Notes: generated by a model from the letters alone, not told the origin. DNA of 64,000 nt from Symbiodinium natans (GCA_905221605.1 CAJNDS010002235.1:1353375-1417374); one strand, 5' to 3'. Positions 1 to 11,073 are shown, numbered from the stretch's first letter. Made by a program: numbers and translations.

Positions 1-96
1 TGTTGGGGAGCCAACCGGGTCAGCGGCTTAACCCCCCCCCGCTATAGCTAAAGCTAGGGCTGGCGCCTAACGGCGTCGGACCACGGGCGTGCCCGG

Positions 97-127
97 ATTT
101 AAGAGCCTCCGGCTCAAGCCGCCGACC
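97..127 (+). repeat. 31-bp inverted repeat, left copy
   Basis: The segment matches the reverse complement of 58106-58136 exactly over 31 bp, and similarity continues a few bases beyond a mismatch. It contains a small internal palindrome (GAGCCTCCGGCTC). It is probably a fragment of a dispersed repeat; function unknown. Confidence 0.85.
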
Positions 128-582
128 CCGCCAGAGCATAGTTGAAAGGTCTAAACCGGCTCAAAGGATGCTTTCCTCATCGCATGGTGCGAAGAGCATC
201 GCAGCCTGCTTGGCAGAATCCCAAAAGTTGTGAAACGCTCGCGCCTATGTGAAACGTGGGGGGGGGGGGGTAGGGGGTAGCACCAGGACCCAAACAGTTT
301 AGGAGCTGAAGCACTTGGGGCAATTTGTTGAACAAAGGCCAGACCCAGCACCCGTGTTTGGGTGGGGGGGGGTAGCAGGTGTGCTTTGATGCCTGATTAC
401 GGGGGGTGGGGTTGGGGGACGGGGTTAGGGGGGGGGTAGGGGGGGGGGTAGCCGGGGGGGTAGGGGGGGTCACCTCCAGAAACCTATCCAACACGCCGCC
501 AGGGTCGGCGGACCCCAAGCCCTAAACCCTAAACCCTAAACCCTAAACCCTAAACCCTAAACCCTAAACCCAACTTTTGCAG

Positions 583-652
583 GAACAGCCGGGCACCGCG
601 AGCTGGGAGGCCAGGCGTGGATGACTGGACTTGCACATTTCCCGATATGGGG
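583..652 (+). CDS. putative exon between telomeric arrays
   Basis: Follows the acceptor ttttgcag, is open in one frame (ends DDWTCTFPDM) and meets a GC-type donor at gcttaggg. A CCCTAAA array lies directly upstream and TTTAGGG downstream. Product not recognised; donor uncertain. Confidence 0.45.
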
Positions 653-1167
653 GCTTAGGGTTTAGGGTTTAGAGCTTAGGATTCAGGGTTTTGGGTTTGG
701 GGCTTAGGGTTTAGGGCTTAGGGGGGTGCAAGAGGAGCAGATTCAATAATATTGTTGGAAGGTCCAACCTCGTTTAGTAGGTTTTCGGGCTTTCGGGGTA
801 AACCCTAAACCCTAAACCCTAAACCCTAAACCCTAAACCCTAAACCCTAAACCCTAAAGGGCTTAGGTAGCCTCTGCGCAACACCCCCTAAGCGGCCGCC
901 CTTGGACCTTAGAGAGCCCTCCTTGAGACCTCGTGACTCTGAAGTCCGCTCCGACAAGCCCTACAAGCCCTTATAGGGTGCGGGGTTTAGGGTTTAGGGC
1001 TTAGGGTTTAGGGTTTAGGGTTTAGGGTTTAGGGTTTAGGGTTTAGGGTTTAGGGTTTAGGGTTTAGCGTTTAGCGTTTAGGGTTTGGGGTTTAGGGTTT
1101 AGGGTTTAGGACCCAAACCCCAAAACCCAAGCCATCTAAACCCTGACCCCTCATCCCAAACCGCGAG

Positions 1168-1204
1168 GCTGCCTATCGCAAGGCCATGGCGCTGCCTCGC
1201 GACG
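1168..1204 (+). CDS. putative short exon (AYRKAMALPRD)
   Basis: A 37-nt open segment between acceptor gcgag and the strong donor gtgagc, coding AYRKAMALPRD. C-rich telomeric repeat lies before it and TTTAGGG after it. Product not recognised. Confidence 0.45.
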
Positions 1205-1620
1205 GTGAGCCGCAGATAGCCAGATCCTCTGCCGGGGACACCCCGGAACCCCTAATGTAGGGTTTAGGTCTAGAGGTTAGGGTTTAGGGTTTAGGGTTAT
1301 TTAGGGTTAGAGTCTAGCGCTACTAGTATTCCCTTATGGTCCCTGTATAACTCTATATAGAAGAACGCCCCCTAAAACCCTATTCTAAGTATAAGGCCCC
1401 CTATGGTAAGCCAAGAACTCACTTAGGCTTGGCCAATAGCCGCGCTGTAGTCCTGGTTCCCTTGTTGCGTGGCAGTCTAAACACTAAACCCTATAGGGTT
1501 TAGGGTTTAGGGTTTAGGGTTTAGGGTTTAGGGTTTAGGGTTTAGGGTTTAGGGTTTAGGGTTTAGGGTTTAGTGTCTAAACACTAAACCCTAAACCCTA
1601 TAGATGTTGAAGAAGTGCAG

Positions 1621-1722
1621 AAGAGAGGCAGCGAAGGCTGCATTGAGCCGGGTGCACATTCAGGACACAAAGCTTACTTCCTACGAGCCCCAGCTCCTGA
1701 AGCCTAAATCTTGCTTCCGAAG
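1621..1722 (+). CDS. putative exon (REAAKAALSRVHIQD)
   Basis: Follows acceptor gtgcag and ends at donor gtttcg. Open for 33 codons with a coding-like composition, including REAAKAALSRVHIQD and YEPQLLKPKSCF. CCCTAAA lies immediately upstream. Product not recognised. Confidence 0.6.
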
Positions 1723-2044
1723 GTTTCGTTCCTGTCGGTAGCCCTAAACCCGAAACCCTAAACCCTAAACCCTAAAAACAAAAACCAAACCCTGGGTTTA
1801 AGTGCTTTTGGCCTTGGGACTTCGGGTTTTGAGACTACAGGGTCGAGCAGGGTTGAGGCCAGTTTTAGAAGCCTGGGGTTTCGGAGTACCCAGGATTCAG
1901 GTTCAGGTTCCAAAACCCGAACATCTCGACCTTCGCTCCCGCAAGGCCCTAAGCCAGGGTTTAGGGGTTCGGGGTGCAGGGTTCAGGGTTCAGGACCTTA
2001 AACCCTAAACCCTAAACCCGAAACCTTTAATAAATTTTCCGAAG

Positions 2045-2146
2045 GGGCCCTCAACATGAGGCTGCGGGGATCAGCTCGGCATTGTGCCTTGCACAGCGGC
2101 GCAAGGCCAGCAACTTTGCGTCTGTGGGCTTTGCTTTTGTGCTGCT
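2045..2146 (+). CDS. putative exon (AAGISSALCLAQRR)
   Basis: Open between acceptor ccgaag and a donor that is the telomeric unit itself (gtttaggg). The best frame reads AAGISSALCLAQRRKASNF. Flanked by CCCTAAA on the left and TTTAGGG on the right. Another frame is also open, so the frame is uncertain. Confidence 0.5.
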
Positions 2147-2164
2147 GTTTAGGGTTTAGGGTTT

Positions 2165-2235
2165 AGGGTGTAGGGTGTAGGGTGTAGGGTGTAGGGTGTA
2201 GGGTGTAGGGTGTAGGGTGTAGGGTGTAGGGTTTA
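2165..2235 (+). repeat. variant telomere array (GGGTGTA)n
   Basis: About ten copies of the 7-mer GGGTGTA lie directly after TTTAGGG units. It is a homogeneous single-base-change variant of the telomeric unit, as expected from local amplification of one mutated unit. Confidence 0.9.
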
Positions 2236-2354
2236 GGAAGGGGGGGAGGGGTTGCTGGATGAGTTAAGGCTTGTGAGGTTTTTTTGTGCTTTTCAAAGTA
2301 AGCTGACAAAGCAAAGACTGGCGCTAGTCACCAGATCCCACCCGATTTCTTTTC

Positions 2355-2432
2355 CTTTATTAATTTAATTAATTTAATTCATTTTAATGAATTTAAATTA
2401 ATTGAATTAATAAAATTAATTCAATTAATTAA
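2355..2432. repeat. AT-only palindromic tract
   Basis: About 78 bp of almost pure A/T made of TTAATTAA-like words with several overlapping palindromes, in an otherwise GC-rich region. No gene is seen from 2236 to 2572 apart from this tract and a unique segment. Confidence 0.8.
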
Positions 2433-2677
2433 GGGATATTGGGCTCTCTGGGCGTGCTTTGGAGGCCATGGCAAGTCTGTGCCAACCTTGAGTCGGAAGC
2501 ATCCCAAGTAGAGCCCGACTTGTAACCTCTTGCAAAGTTCCCTTGACCTTTAAAAGCAACCTGAAACCCTACACCCCAAGCCCCAAATCCCAAACCCTAA
2601 ACCCTAAACCCTAAACCCCAAACCCTAAACCCCAAACCCTAAACCCTAAACCCTAAACCCTACACCCATGGGTGGAG

Positions 2678-2750
2678 GCCGAGGCTGCAGACCTGAAGCT
2701 GAAGGCGCGCATTCTGGTTGTTGAGGCGGCAGGAAGCGGCTTGGATGCAG
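2678..2750 (+). CDS. putative exon (LKLKARILVVEAAG)
   Basis: Open segment ending in a textbook junction, gatgcag followed by gtttgggg. The frame reads AEAADLKLKARILVVEAAG, typical of a helical protein segment. Preceded by a 95-bp CCCTAAA region and followed by TTTAGGG. The acceptor (tggag) is less certain. Confidence 0.55.
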
Positions 2751-2969
2751 GTTTGGGGTTTAGGGTTTAGGGTTCAGGTTTTAGGCTTTAGGGTTTAGGG
2801 TTTAGGGTTTGGGGTTTGGGGTTTAGGGTTTAGGGCTACTTGTGCTAAGGGTCCTTCTTAGCAAACTCTGTTAAGCTCCATAAGCCTAAAATAAGAAAGG
2901 AAAATGGGGTTTTTTTTGGGATCAGGCAATTTGAGCACCTATCATTCGGTTCGGGTTTACGGGCTACCC

Positions 2970-4092
2970 AAAGCTCTCAACCCTGCCTAACCCACCCGAA
3001 ACCCAAAACCCCAAACCATTTAAACCCCAAAACCGCCAAAACCCCAAAACCCCAAAACCCCAAAACCCCAAACCCCTAAACCCCTAAACCCCTAAACCCC
3101 TAAACCCTAAACCCTAAACCCTAAACCCTAAACCCTAAACCCTAAACCCTAAACCCTAAACCCTAAACCCTAAACCCTAAACCCTACCAAAAATCTAGGG
3201 TTTTTAGGGTTTGGGGTTCTGGGTTCCGGCGGTTGGGCTTCCGGGTTCAGGCTTTAGGGCTTTTTTTTTTTGGGGGGGGGGGGGGGGATTGAGTGTTGGG
3301 TTTAGGGTTTAGGGTTTAGGGTTTAGGGCTTAGGGCTTAGGGCTTAGGGCTTAGGGAGGGTTTATAAGGTTTGGGGTTTAGGCCTTGTGGTTGTTTGGGG
3401 TTTGGGTTTAGGCTTTGGGGTTTAGGGAGGGTTCAGGGTTTGGGGTTCAGGGCTTTTGGGGTTCAGGGCTTTTGGGGTTTCGGGTTTGTGGGTTTGGGTG
3501 TATATAGGGTTGAGGGAGGGTTTGGGGTTTAGGGCTTTTTGGGGGTTTAGGGTTTTTGCTGTTTAGGGTCTGCGGATGTTCGGGGCTTAGCAGCTTTGGG
3601 TTCTCAGTGGTTCGAGGTGTGTGTGTGTGTGTGTTGTTTGCGAAGCTCCAAACCCTGAAAACCGTCAAAGCCAGAACCCCCCCCCAAGCCTCTGTGGCTC
3701 TTTTTGGGATGTAGGGTTTGGTGCTTTGGGGTTTCGGGTTCAGGGTTTAGGATTTAGGGCTTATGGTTTATAGGTTTTGGGGCTTTGGGGGTGCGTGTTC
3801 GAGTTTGAGCTCCTACGAATTTCGTGGTGCTTCTTGGCGACAGGCTGTTCAGGCCTCTAGCCAAGGTTGGAACCATGGGCCCTTAGTACGGTCCCTTACC
3901 CTTGCTAAAAGGGATCCGAAGTATGGGCCCTTATTCGAGATAGTTTAGAAAGGGGTTGCATAACAAGGGGCCTAAATTAAGGGCCCATACTTCCAAACCT
4001 AGATTCTAAGCCCCTAAACCCTAAACCCTAAACCCTAAACTACCCTAAACCCTAAACCCTAAACCCTAAACCCTAAACCCCAAGATTCTGAG
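2970..4092. repeat. telomeric variants, no exon seen
   Basis: Begins with C-strand repeat, including four CCCCAAAA 8-mers near 3027-3074 and a clean CCCTAAA array at 3097-3186, then switches directly to G-strand variants (3190-3780) with no coding island between them. A unique segment (3790-4010) contains an imperfect fold-back around GGGCCCATACTTC. Confidence 0.8.
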
Positions 4093-4177
4093 CCCCCCTT
4101 TGGAGTATGAACCTCCACACCGAGGCCAGGTGGACTATCAGCCACAGAGTGCAGCAATGGCATCTTTGGCCGCGATA
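4093..4177 (+). CDS. putative exon (EPPHRGQVDYQPQ)
   Basis: Open in one frame (LEYEPPHRGQVDYQPQSAAM) between a CCCTAAA array and a TTTAGGG array. Donor gttggttt is plausible; the acceptor (ctgag) is weak. Product not recognised. Confidence 0.5.
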
Positions 4178-4384
4178 GTTGGTTTAGGCTTTAGGGTTTA
4201 GGGTTTAGGGTTTAGGGTTTAGGGTTAGGGTTAAGTTCAGGGTTCAGGGTTCAGGGTTCAGGGTTTAGGGGTTTAGGGGTTTAGGGTTTAGGGTTTAGGG
4301 TTTCAGTCTCTTGGCCCCCATGCTGTGAAGGTTTTGAGGGGTTTTGGGGTTCTAGCGGTTCTAGCGATCACGTCGATGTTGCAG

Positions 4385-4432
4385 GAGGTTCCTCTGGCGG
4401 AGATAGAGCCCCTGTCCTCCACGAAATTCCGG
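4385..4432 (+). CDS. putative 48-nt exon (EVPLAEIEPLSSTKFR)
   Basis: Exactly 16 codons between acceptor gttgcag and donor gttacc, phase 0 at both ends, coding EVPLAEIEPLSSTKFR. The next island (4901) also starts in phase 0, so the two can be joined in frame. Confidence 0.6.
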
Positions 4433-4900
4433 GTTACCCTAAACTCGTAAGCCTTCACCCCTAACCCCTAAACCTTCCGAGAGCCATCCAACTGCCAAAG
4501 ATCGGCGGACCCTCAGCACCCTAAACCCTAAGCCCGAGAAGCCCTAAAACCCGAAACCCGAATCTCGAAAACCCCAAGCCCAAGCCCCAGAAGCCCAAAT
4601 CCCTAGTACCCTAAACCACGACCTGTAAAACCCTGCAACTCTGAACCAAAACCCTATAAAATCCTACGACCCTAAGCCAAGAAGCCCTATAGAACCGCAT
4701 AAATCCCACTAACACTACCAGTCCTGAAACACTGTAAAACCCTGCAGAACTCTATAAACCCCGCTACAAACCCTATAAAACCCCATAAAACCGTAAAGCC
4801 TTTAGAAAACCTAAACCCTAAACCCTAAGCCCTAAACCCTAAACCCTACACCCTAAACCCTAAACCCTAAACCCTAAAGTCCTTTTCAATCCTGAGCCAG

Positions 4901-4987
4901 GTCAGCGCCGCCTTTGCTGCCAAGACAGCTTCGATCCTGGTCGACGGCCTCGCGCTGGGGCCGTCGACGTCGTTTCTACTGCGCCAG
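4901..4987 (+). CDS. putative 87-nt exon (AKTASILVDGLALG)
   Basis: Exactly 29 codons between acceptor gagccag and donor gtggcc, phase 0 at both ends; includes AFAAKTASILVDGLALGP. A CCCTAAA array ends 20 bp upstream and TTTAGGG starts 9 bp downstream. Its last 15 bases recur four more times downstream (see 5451). Product not recognised. Confidence 0.65.
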
Positions 4988-6060
4988 GTGGCCGGGGTTT
5001 AGGGTTTAGGGTTTAGGTTTAGGGTTTAGGGTTAAGGGTTGAGGGTTGAGGGTTGAGGGTTGAGGGTTGGTCGGAATCATTACTAATGTTTTTCCTTATG
5101 GTTCCTTTGTAATTATATTTTAACACCTATACATAGGCTTAGAGGTTTTGTGGGTTTTGGGGGGCTTTAGGATTTTAGTAGGGTTTTGGGGTTTTGGGTT
5201 TTTGGGTGTTGGGGTTTTTGTGGTTTTAGGCATTTTAGGGTCTTGGTGGTTGGGGTTTGGGATTTTTGGGATTTTGGGGTTTTGGGGTTTTAGGCTTTTT
5301 AGGGTTTTTGGGTTTTAGGCATTTAGGATGTTTGGGGTGTTGCGGGTTTTGGGGTTTTATTTAGGTTTTTTAGATTTTTTGGCTTTTGGGGGTTTTGGGG
5401 TGTTGGAGTTTTAGGTGTTTTAGGCTTTTTAGGGTTTTGGGGTTTTAGGGTTTCTACTGCGCCAGGCGGTTGGGGCTTAAAAAAGGTGTCGGAATAATTA
5501 CTAATATTATTCCCTTGTGGTCCCTTTATAAGTTTCTACTGTGCCAGGTGGTTTGGGCTAGGGGTTTTGTGGGTTTTGGGGTTTTAGGCTTTTGGTGGTT
5601 GGGGTTTGGGGTTTGGGGTGTTGGGGTTTTTGGGGTTTAGGCTCTTGGTGGTTGGGGCTTTGGGGTTTTGTGGGTTTTGGGGGTTTAGGCTTTGGTGGTT
5701 GGGGTTTTGGGGTGTTGGGGTTTTGGGGTTTTAGGCTCTTGGTGGTTGGGGCTTTGGGGTGTTGTGGGTTTTGGGGGGGTTTTAGGATTTTGGTGGTTGG
5801 GGTGTGTTGGGGCTTTGGGGGTTCTAGGCTTGGGGTTTTAGGGTTTCTACTGCGCTAGGTGGTTGGGGCTTTCTGTAGGGGTCAGAATAAGTACGGCTAT
5901 TATTCCCTTATATGGCCCCTTATAAGTTTCTACTGCGCCAGGTGGTTGGGGTTCAGGGTATTGTAGGTTGTGGGGCCTTTCGGCTTTTTCGGGTTTACGG
6001 GTTGCAGGGCGTTGGGGTTTTGGGGTGTTGGGGTTTTTGGGGTTTGAGGGTTTTGGGGTT
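4988..6060 (+). repeat. G-strand telomere-variant region with 393-bp tandem duplication
   Basis: G/T-rich drifted units (TTTTGGGG, TTTTAGGC and similar) fill the region. The segment starting tttctactgcgcc recurs at 5451, 5533, 5844 and 5926; the 5451/5844 and 5533/5926 pairs are each 393 bp apart, so a module of that length is tandemly duplicated. The repeated words copy the 3' end of the exon at 4901-4987 with its donor. The open frame across 5592-5858 is repeat translation. Confidence 0.8.
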
Positions 6061-6311
6061 TTAGGGAGGTTTAAGGGTCTAGGGTTGTGCGGTTTCAGGA
6101 TGGGGGGGGGGGGGGGGGGGCTAGGATTGCCGGGTCCAGGTTTTTAGTGTCCAGGGTTGAATGCTTTTGGGCCCCACAGCGTGCAACCCTAAACCCCTAC
6201 TTAAAGCCCATCTCGCTAACCTTAAACCCATAAGCCCTAAAGCCTCAACCCTACAAGCCCTAAACCCAGCAAGCATATATAAACCCTACACTCCTAAACC
6301 CTAAGCCCTTA

Positions 6312-6430
6312 CTTGAAGGTTCATGGGTTGTTCCAAGTAGGGTTATAAGTATCCTAAACAAGGTTCTAGCGTTATGGTTATAATTATAGCTACCCTACTT
6401 ATGACCCCACTTACAACTACCCGGACCACG
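6312..6430 (+). mobile_element. fold-back element, subfamily 2 (degraded)
   Basis: Starts acttgaaggttcatgggttg and contains the internal words of the copies at 41591 and 46913 (agggttataagtaccctaaacaagg type). The right end is disturbed by the adjoining inverted-repeat unit at 6423. Confidence 0.5.
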
Positions 6431-7020
6431 GGTGATGGGTTGCCGTGGTGTTTTGTTGTGCGAAAACGTACGTTTTACCTGGGTTTTTGCATGATTCCTC
6501 AAAACCATTCTTCAGCATGTGCAAAAAAACTACATCATTTTCTACTAAATTCTTACTGTTACGTTGTCTTTCGGTTTCTGAGACTGAGTGTGCTAGCCCG
6601 GAGTGTAAACCCTTAAAGGTCAAGTCTGCAGCCCGTAGAGAAACAAAAACACTGTAAATGCCAGTGTTTTGGGCAAGGCTTGTGAATGCTTTTGTTGTTC
6701 CACATCCTTGTGCAGTTTGTTGTACAAAGTGGCGAAGATGCTGTAAATACCAGTGTTTTGGGCGTAAATACCAGTGTTTTGGGCATAGTCGCAAAAGGCA
6801 TGGACGCTTGTGACAACGTGTCTTGTTCCACAACCTTGCGCGGTATGTTGTACAAACTGGCGAAAACGCTGTAAATACCAGTGTGGGCATGGATGCAATA
6901 TGAATGATGTTCTTATCCCCCCCCACCCCTAACCCCCCCCAACCCCCCCCCCCCTGAGTCCATAAACCTTGGCAAAAGCCCTGAAATGCCGGAAACCTCG
7001 CGGCAACCCAACACCCGTGG
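6423..7020. mobile_element. 600-bp unit with inverted ends and internal tandem repeats
   Basis: The left end GGACCACGGGTGATGGGTTG and the reverse complement of the right end near 6995-7020 agree at about 23 of 26 positions. Inside, a motif around ctgtaaataccagtgttttg recurs at about 6651, 6740, 6765 and 6870 with related spacers. A 202-codon minus-strand frame spans it, but it translates repeats and is not called a gene. Confidence 0.6.
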
Positions 7021-7132
7021 TCCAACTACCCATGAACCTCCAAGTAACCCTAAACCCTACACCCTAAACCCGAAACCCCCAAACCCTAAACCCTAGAAGC
7101 CCCAAACCGTAAGAAAAACTCTTTGCCGGGAG

Positions 7133-7201
7133 GTCTGCATCCTGGCAGAGGGAAAGCATCTGTCTCTGCCCTCCAAGCGCTTGGACTCGAAAGGCCCCGG
7201 G
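7133..7201 (+). CDS. putative 69-nt exon (VCILAEGKHLSLPSKR)
   Basis: Exactly 23 codons, phase 0 at both ends, between acceptor ccgggag and donor gttcagg. Reads VCILAEGKHLSLPSKRLDS. C-strand repeat upstream and TTTAGGG downstream. Product not recognised. Confidence 0.6.
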
Positions 7202-7726
7202 GTTCAGGGTTTAGGGTTTAGGGTTTAGGGTCTAAGCCCTTAAGAAGGGGGGGGGGGGTGGCCTGAGGGCCAGAGTTTAGGGTTTCAGGTGGGGTTGTTT
7301 ATTGATTTTTGTTTCTGTTTTTGTTGTGTGTGTGTGTGTTTATTTTTTTTTTTTTGGGGGGGGGGGGGGAGAAAGGGCGTGTACAAAAACACTCCTCAGC
7401 TGCTTGTACCCCTAAAGTGCTGCACATTAACTTATAAGGCATGTCAGCGCTTAGGCCCCCCGCAAGCCCGGCACATTGCATGGCGTAGATGTGGGCTTCC
7501 TAGAACTGTCAACTTTCAACCCTGAGCCTCAAACCCTGTAAACCCTGTAAACCCTATTAGATCCTCTAAACCCTGTAAACCCTCTAATCCCTCTAATCCC
7601 TACAATCCCTATAATATAAACCCTTTAAACCCTATACACCCTAAACCCTGAACCCTGTCAAACCCTAAACCCTTAACGACGCCCTTAACTCAGGTTCAAC
7701 CCTAACCCCTCAACCCCAAACCGCAG

Positions 7727-7830
7727 AGAGTCTTTTCGTCTGTGGAAGCTCTTGCGTCTCCCATTCCGCCCGGCAGGCCAAAGCATTCCACTGCCCGAGG
7801 CCGTCGGCCCCTTCCGCCCTCATGGCATGG
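7727..7830 (+). CDS. putative exon (FRLWKLLRLPFRPAG)
   Basis: Follows acceptor accgcag and ends at a GC-type donor (gctttagg). Open for 34 codons including ESFRLWKLLRLPFRPAGQSI. Preceded by 200 bp of degraded CCCTAAA and followed by about 200 bp of degraded TTTAGGG. Product not recognised. Confidence 0.6.
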
Positions 7831-8450
7831 GCTTTAGGGTTTAGGGTGTAAGGGTTTAAGGGTTTAAGGGTTCAAGGGTTCAAGGGTTCAAGGGTTTAAG
7901 GGTGTACGGGCTTAAGGGTTTAATGGTTTAAGGGTTTAGGTTGTTTTAGGGTTTAGGGTTTAAGGGTTTAGTTTTTTTTCGGGTTTAGGGTTCCAGGTTT
8001 AATGGTTTAAGGGTTTAAGGGCTTAAGGGTTTTAGGGTTTATCAGGTACCCCTAGCATTGGGAAACCATCAAAATCCCAAAACACCCTTACAGAAACCAC
8101 CTCAAGCCTTCATCAACACTAAACCCTAAACCCTAAACCCTAAACCCTAAACCCTAAACCCTAAACCCTAAACCCTAAACCCTAAACCCTAAACCCTAAA
8201 CCCACGTTGTAAGGTGTTTAGGGCTTCGGAACAGCCCGAAGGACTTGCGAGGCGGTGCTTGAGGAAATGTATGGGTTTAGGGGGTTTAAGGTTCCGGGCT
8301 CCAGCTATGGACGTTAGGGTTATGGGTTTTGGGTTTAGGGTTTAGGGTTTAGGGGTTAGGGCTTCGGGTTTTTGATTTAGGCTTAGGGTTAAGGGTTAGG
8401 GTTTAAGATTTCACAGATAGAAGTCCTAAGCAAGCCCCTCCCGCCCACAG

Positions 8451-8563
8451 ATGAACATAAGGCCTTTACGTGCCCCCTTGGAGGAGGTGAGTCCATGTGG
8501 CAAAGTGCTAGACTCGTTGACTGTCCCCTTGGCCGGTGGACCTTGGCAGTGGCACATTCCGAG
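8451..8563 (+). CDS. exon 1 of a dinoflagellate-type gene fragment
   Basis: Follows acceptor cccacag and reads LDSLTVPLAGGPWQWHIPR at its end. It can be read straight through, or spliced with the next segment at a GC donor (cgag then gcccac). The pattern of a short beta segment with GxxWxW resembles, from memory, a protein family very common in dinoflagellate genomes. Function unknown. No complete gene is visible around it. Confidence 0.5.
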
Positions 8564-8611
8564 GCCCACGGTTTCGGGTTTAGGGTTCAGGGTTCAGGGT
8601 TTAGGGTTTAG

Positions 8612-8897
8612 GGTGCGCAAGTTGTGCAGCATCAACCAGGAATTTGGCGACTTTGTTCAAGACACAAGCAGCCTTGTCTGTTACGGAGACGAGATCAAGC
8701 CGGGCAACGTTCTCCGCCCGGACAAGGGCCACGAGCAACTGTGCTTCTACTGGTCTTTGCAGGAGTTGCCCCGTTGGTTACTCAATCTTGTTTGTGCGGG
8801 GTACCTCGTCTGTAAAGCTAATATGGCTGCAAAGGAAACGTGTGAGAAAAATGTTCAAAGACTTTGTAATTTGGGCCTCCGAGCACTGGACGCCTAA
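8612..8897 (+). CDS. exon 2 of the same fragment (CYGDEIKPGNVLRPD)
   Basis: Begins after tttag of a telomeric run and reads VRKLCSINQEFGDF, then CYGDEIKPGNVLRPDKG and CFYWSLQELPRW, ending at a TAA. The word order (GDE..PGN.L.PD..) fits the family noted for exon 1. The 48-bp interval 8564-8611 would be a GC-AG intron made almost wholly of telomeric repeat; the frame is also open without splicing. Confidence 0.5.
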
Positions 8898-9704
8898 CAC
8901 AGCACTAAATCCTTTCAACCCTAAGCCCGTTTTTCGGGTTTGGGGGAGAGGGGATCCCTGAGCTCTCTTGGAACACCCATGAAAACCACTAACTCTCTGG
9001 AATCCATCCCACCTGTCAGTCTTGCCCATGAATCCGCCCTTGAGACCCTGTTAACGCCTGGTCTGGATAACAATAGGATTTTAGTACCTTTCCCACCTAC
9101 AATCTTGGTCTAACCGTTCACACCCTTGGAATCGCATGCCAGGTTAACCGCTCTCTCCCTGTCACACCTTGAGACCCTAACTCTCATATCTTGGTCTAAC
9201 CGCTGGATTAGTTACTAAAAGCTCTGGAAACCCCACCATCAGTGAACTCTCTTGACAAGGAACCCACCCTCGGGACCCCACCTATCATGCTAGTAGTAAA
9301 CCTTTAGGACAAGTGAATAACTCTCTGGTATTACCGTGAAGAGAACTATATGAACACAGCATTATAATGAACGAAGAGAAGCATGAATGCTGTGAGAATA
9401 TAGTGAACGAAACCAGTGAATACAGTGAATGCGGGGCACCCTAAACCCTAAACCCTAAACCCTAAACCCTAAACCCTCAACCCTAAACCCTAAACCCTAA
9501 ACCCTAAAGGTTTAGGGTGTGGAGCCCCCCTACCCTGCACCCTGAATCCTCAAACTTTGCAGGCAGGGAGAGCCCTGGACCCCAAAGCCTGGGCCCGAAT
9601 AAACCCTACCTGGAGGTTCATGTTTAGGTTTTCGGGTTTCGGGTTTCGGGTTTCGGGTTTAGGGTTTAGGGTTTAGGGTTTAGGGTTTAGGGTTTAGGGT
9701 TTAG

Positions 9705-9846
9705 GTGGAGGTTCATGGTACTTGTAACCCAAGAATAGGTGTACTTATAACCCACTTATAAGCCCCCTTAAGTGCCCTAATGTGGTTCTAGTTGGGTTAT
9801 AAGTACAGTGATAATTCGGTTATTCAGTACCATGAACCTCCAAGTA
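9705..9846. mobile_element. fold-back MITE-like element, family 1
   Basis: About 140 bp with inverted ends tggaggttcatggtac and gtaccatgaacctccaagta; the interior is largely self-complementary AT-rich DNA (cttataacccacttataag, ggttataagtacagt). No coding capacity. Further family members are listed at 22088, 27241, 32259, 41782, 43208, 45456 and 49561. The left end abuts a TTTAGGG array. Confidence 0.8.
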
Positions 9847-10318
9847 ATCTCGAATCGCTTGACGTTGTGGTTGTAGAAAGGGTACTGAGGGCTGTGGAAG
9901 GGGGGAGTTACTGACTTGAAAGTTGCCCATTAAACCAGCGTTGTCAGCTGTTCTAAATAGAACTCTATAGCCCCTAACCTAAACCTGAACCCTATACCCA
10001 TTTGAAGCTGTTGTACATATACCCCTCAAGCCACATACAGTTCTCAAGGGACGAAAGGAGGGACCCTTCTAAGGGACCTTGGGGGTTATTCAAGGGCTAT
10101 TTAGGGGCAGGTTATATAGAGGAATGAGATGAAGCGTCCCTTCTAGGGGTCCTTCCTTATACCCCTTAAAGTTCGGGGTCTTGTGTTTAGCGCGCAACTC
10201 GAAACTCCAAAACCCTTAAAGAGTTTGTTTAGGGTTTAGGGTTTAGGGTTTAGGGTTTAGGGTTTAGGGTTTAGGGTTTAGGGTTTAGGGTTTAGGGTTT
10301 AGGGTTTAGGGTTTAGAG

Positions 10319-10387
10319 ATGGCACCTGCCGTGCAGGTCCTAGCGCCGTCGTTGCTTTTCCACTTCCTGGCATCAGCAGCCTCTTGG
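10319..10387 (+). CDS. putative 69-nt exon (MAPAVQVLAPSLLFHF)
   Basis: Starts after tttagag at the end of a 90-bp TTTAGGG array and reads MAPAVQVLAPSLLFHFLAS for 23 codons to donor gttttatt. It could be an initiation exon. Unlike most islands it is preceded by G-strand repeat, so it is less certain. Confidence 0.4.
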
Positions 10388-11073
10388 GTTTTATTTCGGG
10401 GAGGGTGCCGGGGATTTTCCTACTTGGGGTTTAGGGTTTAGGGTTCAGGGTTCAGGGTTCAGGGTTTAGGGTTTAGGGTTTAGGGTTTCGGGCACCCAAA
10501 CCCTCTAAACCCTAAGCTAAACCTCTTTTTTGGTTTTGGGGTCCTGGCTCTTTAGCTTGGGATGGAATGCCACGGCTCGCTCACTTACCTGTTCCTAGCG
10601 CAGAACTGGCAATGCGAGAGGGTGTATGCTTCAAAGTTTCAAGAGAGCGACAGAAAGAGAGCGAGCTGGGGTAGATAAATTTTTGTTGCTTTAGGGTCTT
10701 AGCTTTGTCTGACTCAAGTGGCCTCCACGCTGGCAATTCTTGTGAGAGATTATCGAGACCCAACTAAACTCTTGACCCTGCAAGGACTTCACACCCTAAA
10801 CAATGAACCCGAAACCCCAAATCCCAAACCCCGAACCGAAATCCCTAAACCCTTACACCTAGACCCTAACCCCCAAATCCTAAACTACACCCTAACCCCC
10901 AAACCCTAAAACCTAAACCCTGAACCTTAGACTCCGAGCTACGCACCCTGAAACCCGAACGCTAATCATGGTGTCGCACCCTTGCCCTAAACCTTGGCCT
11001 AGTCTGGTTTAGGGTTGAGGGTTTAGGGTTTAGGTTTTAGAGTTCGAAGTCTTGGGATTAGATTCGAGTGCAG

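Noticed and set aside
3027-3074. Ciliate-type CCCCAAAA telomere
   Set aside because: Only about four units, embedded in drifting CCCTAAA/CCCCTAAA arrays; it is a local variant.
6417-7025. 202-codon minus-strand ORF
   Set aside because: It spans an inverted-end unit with internal tandem repeats, and similar peptides occur in all frames.
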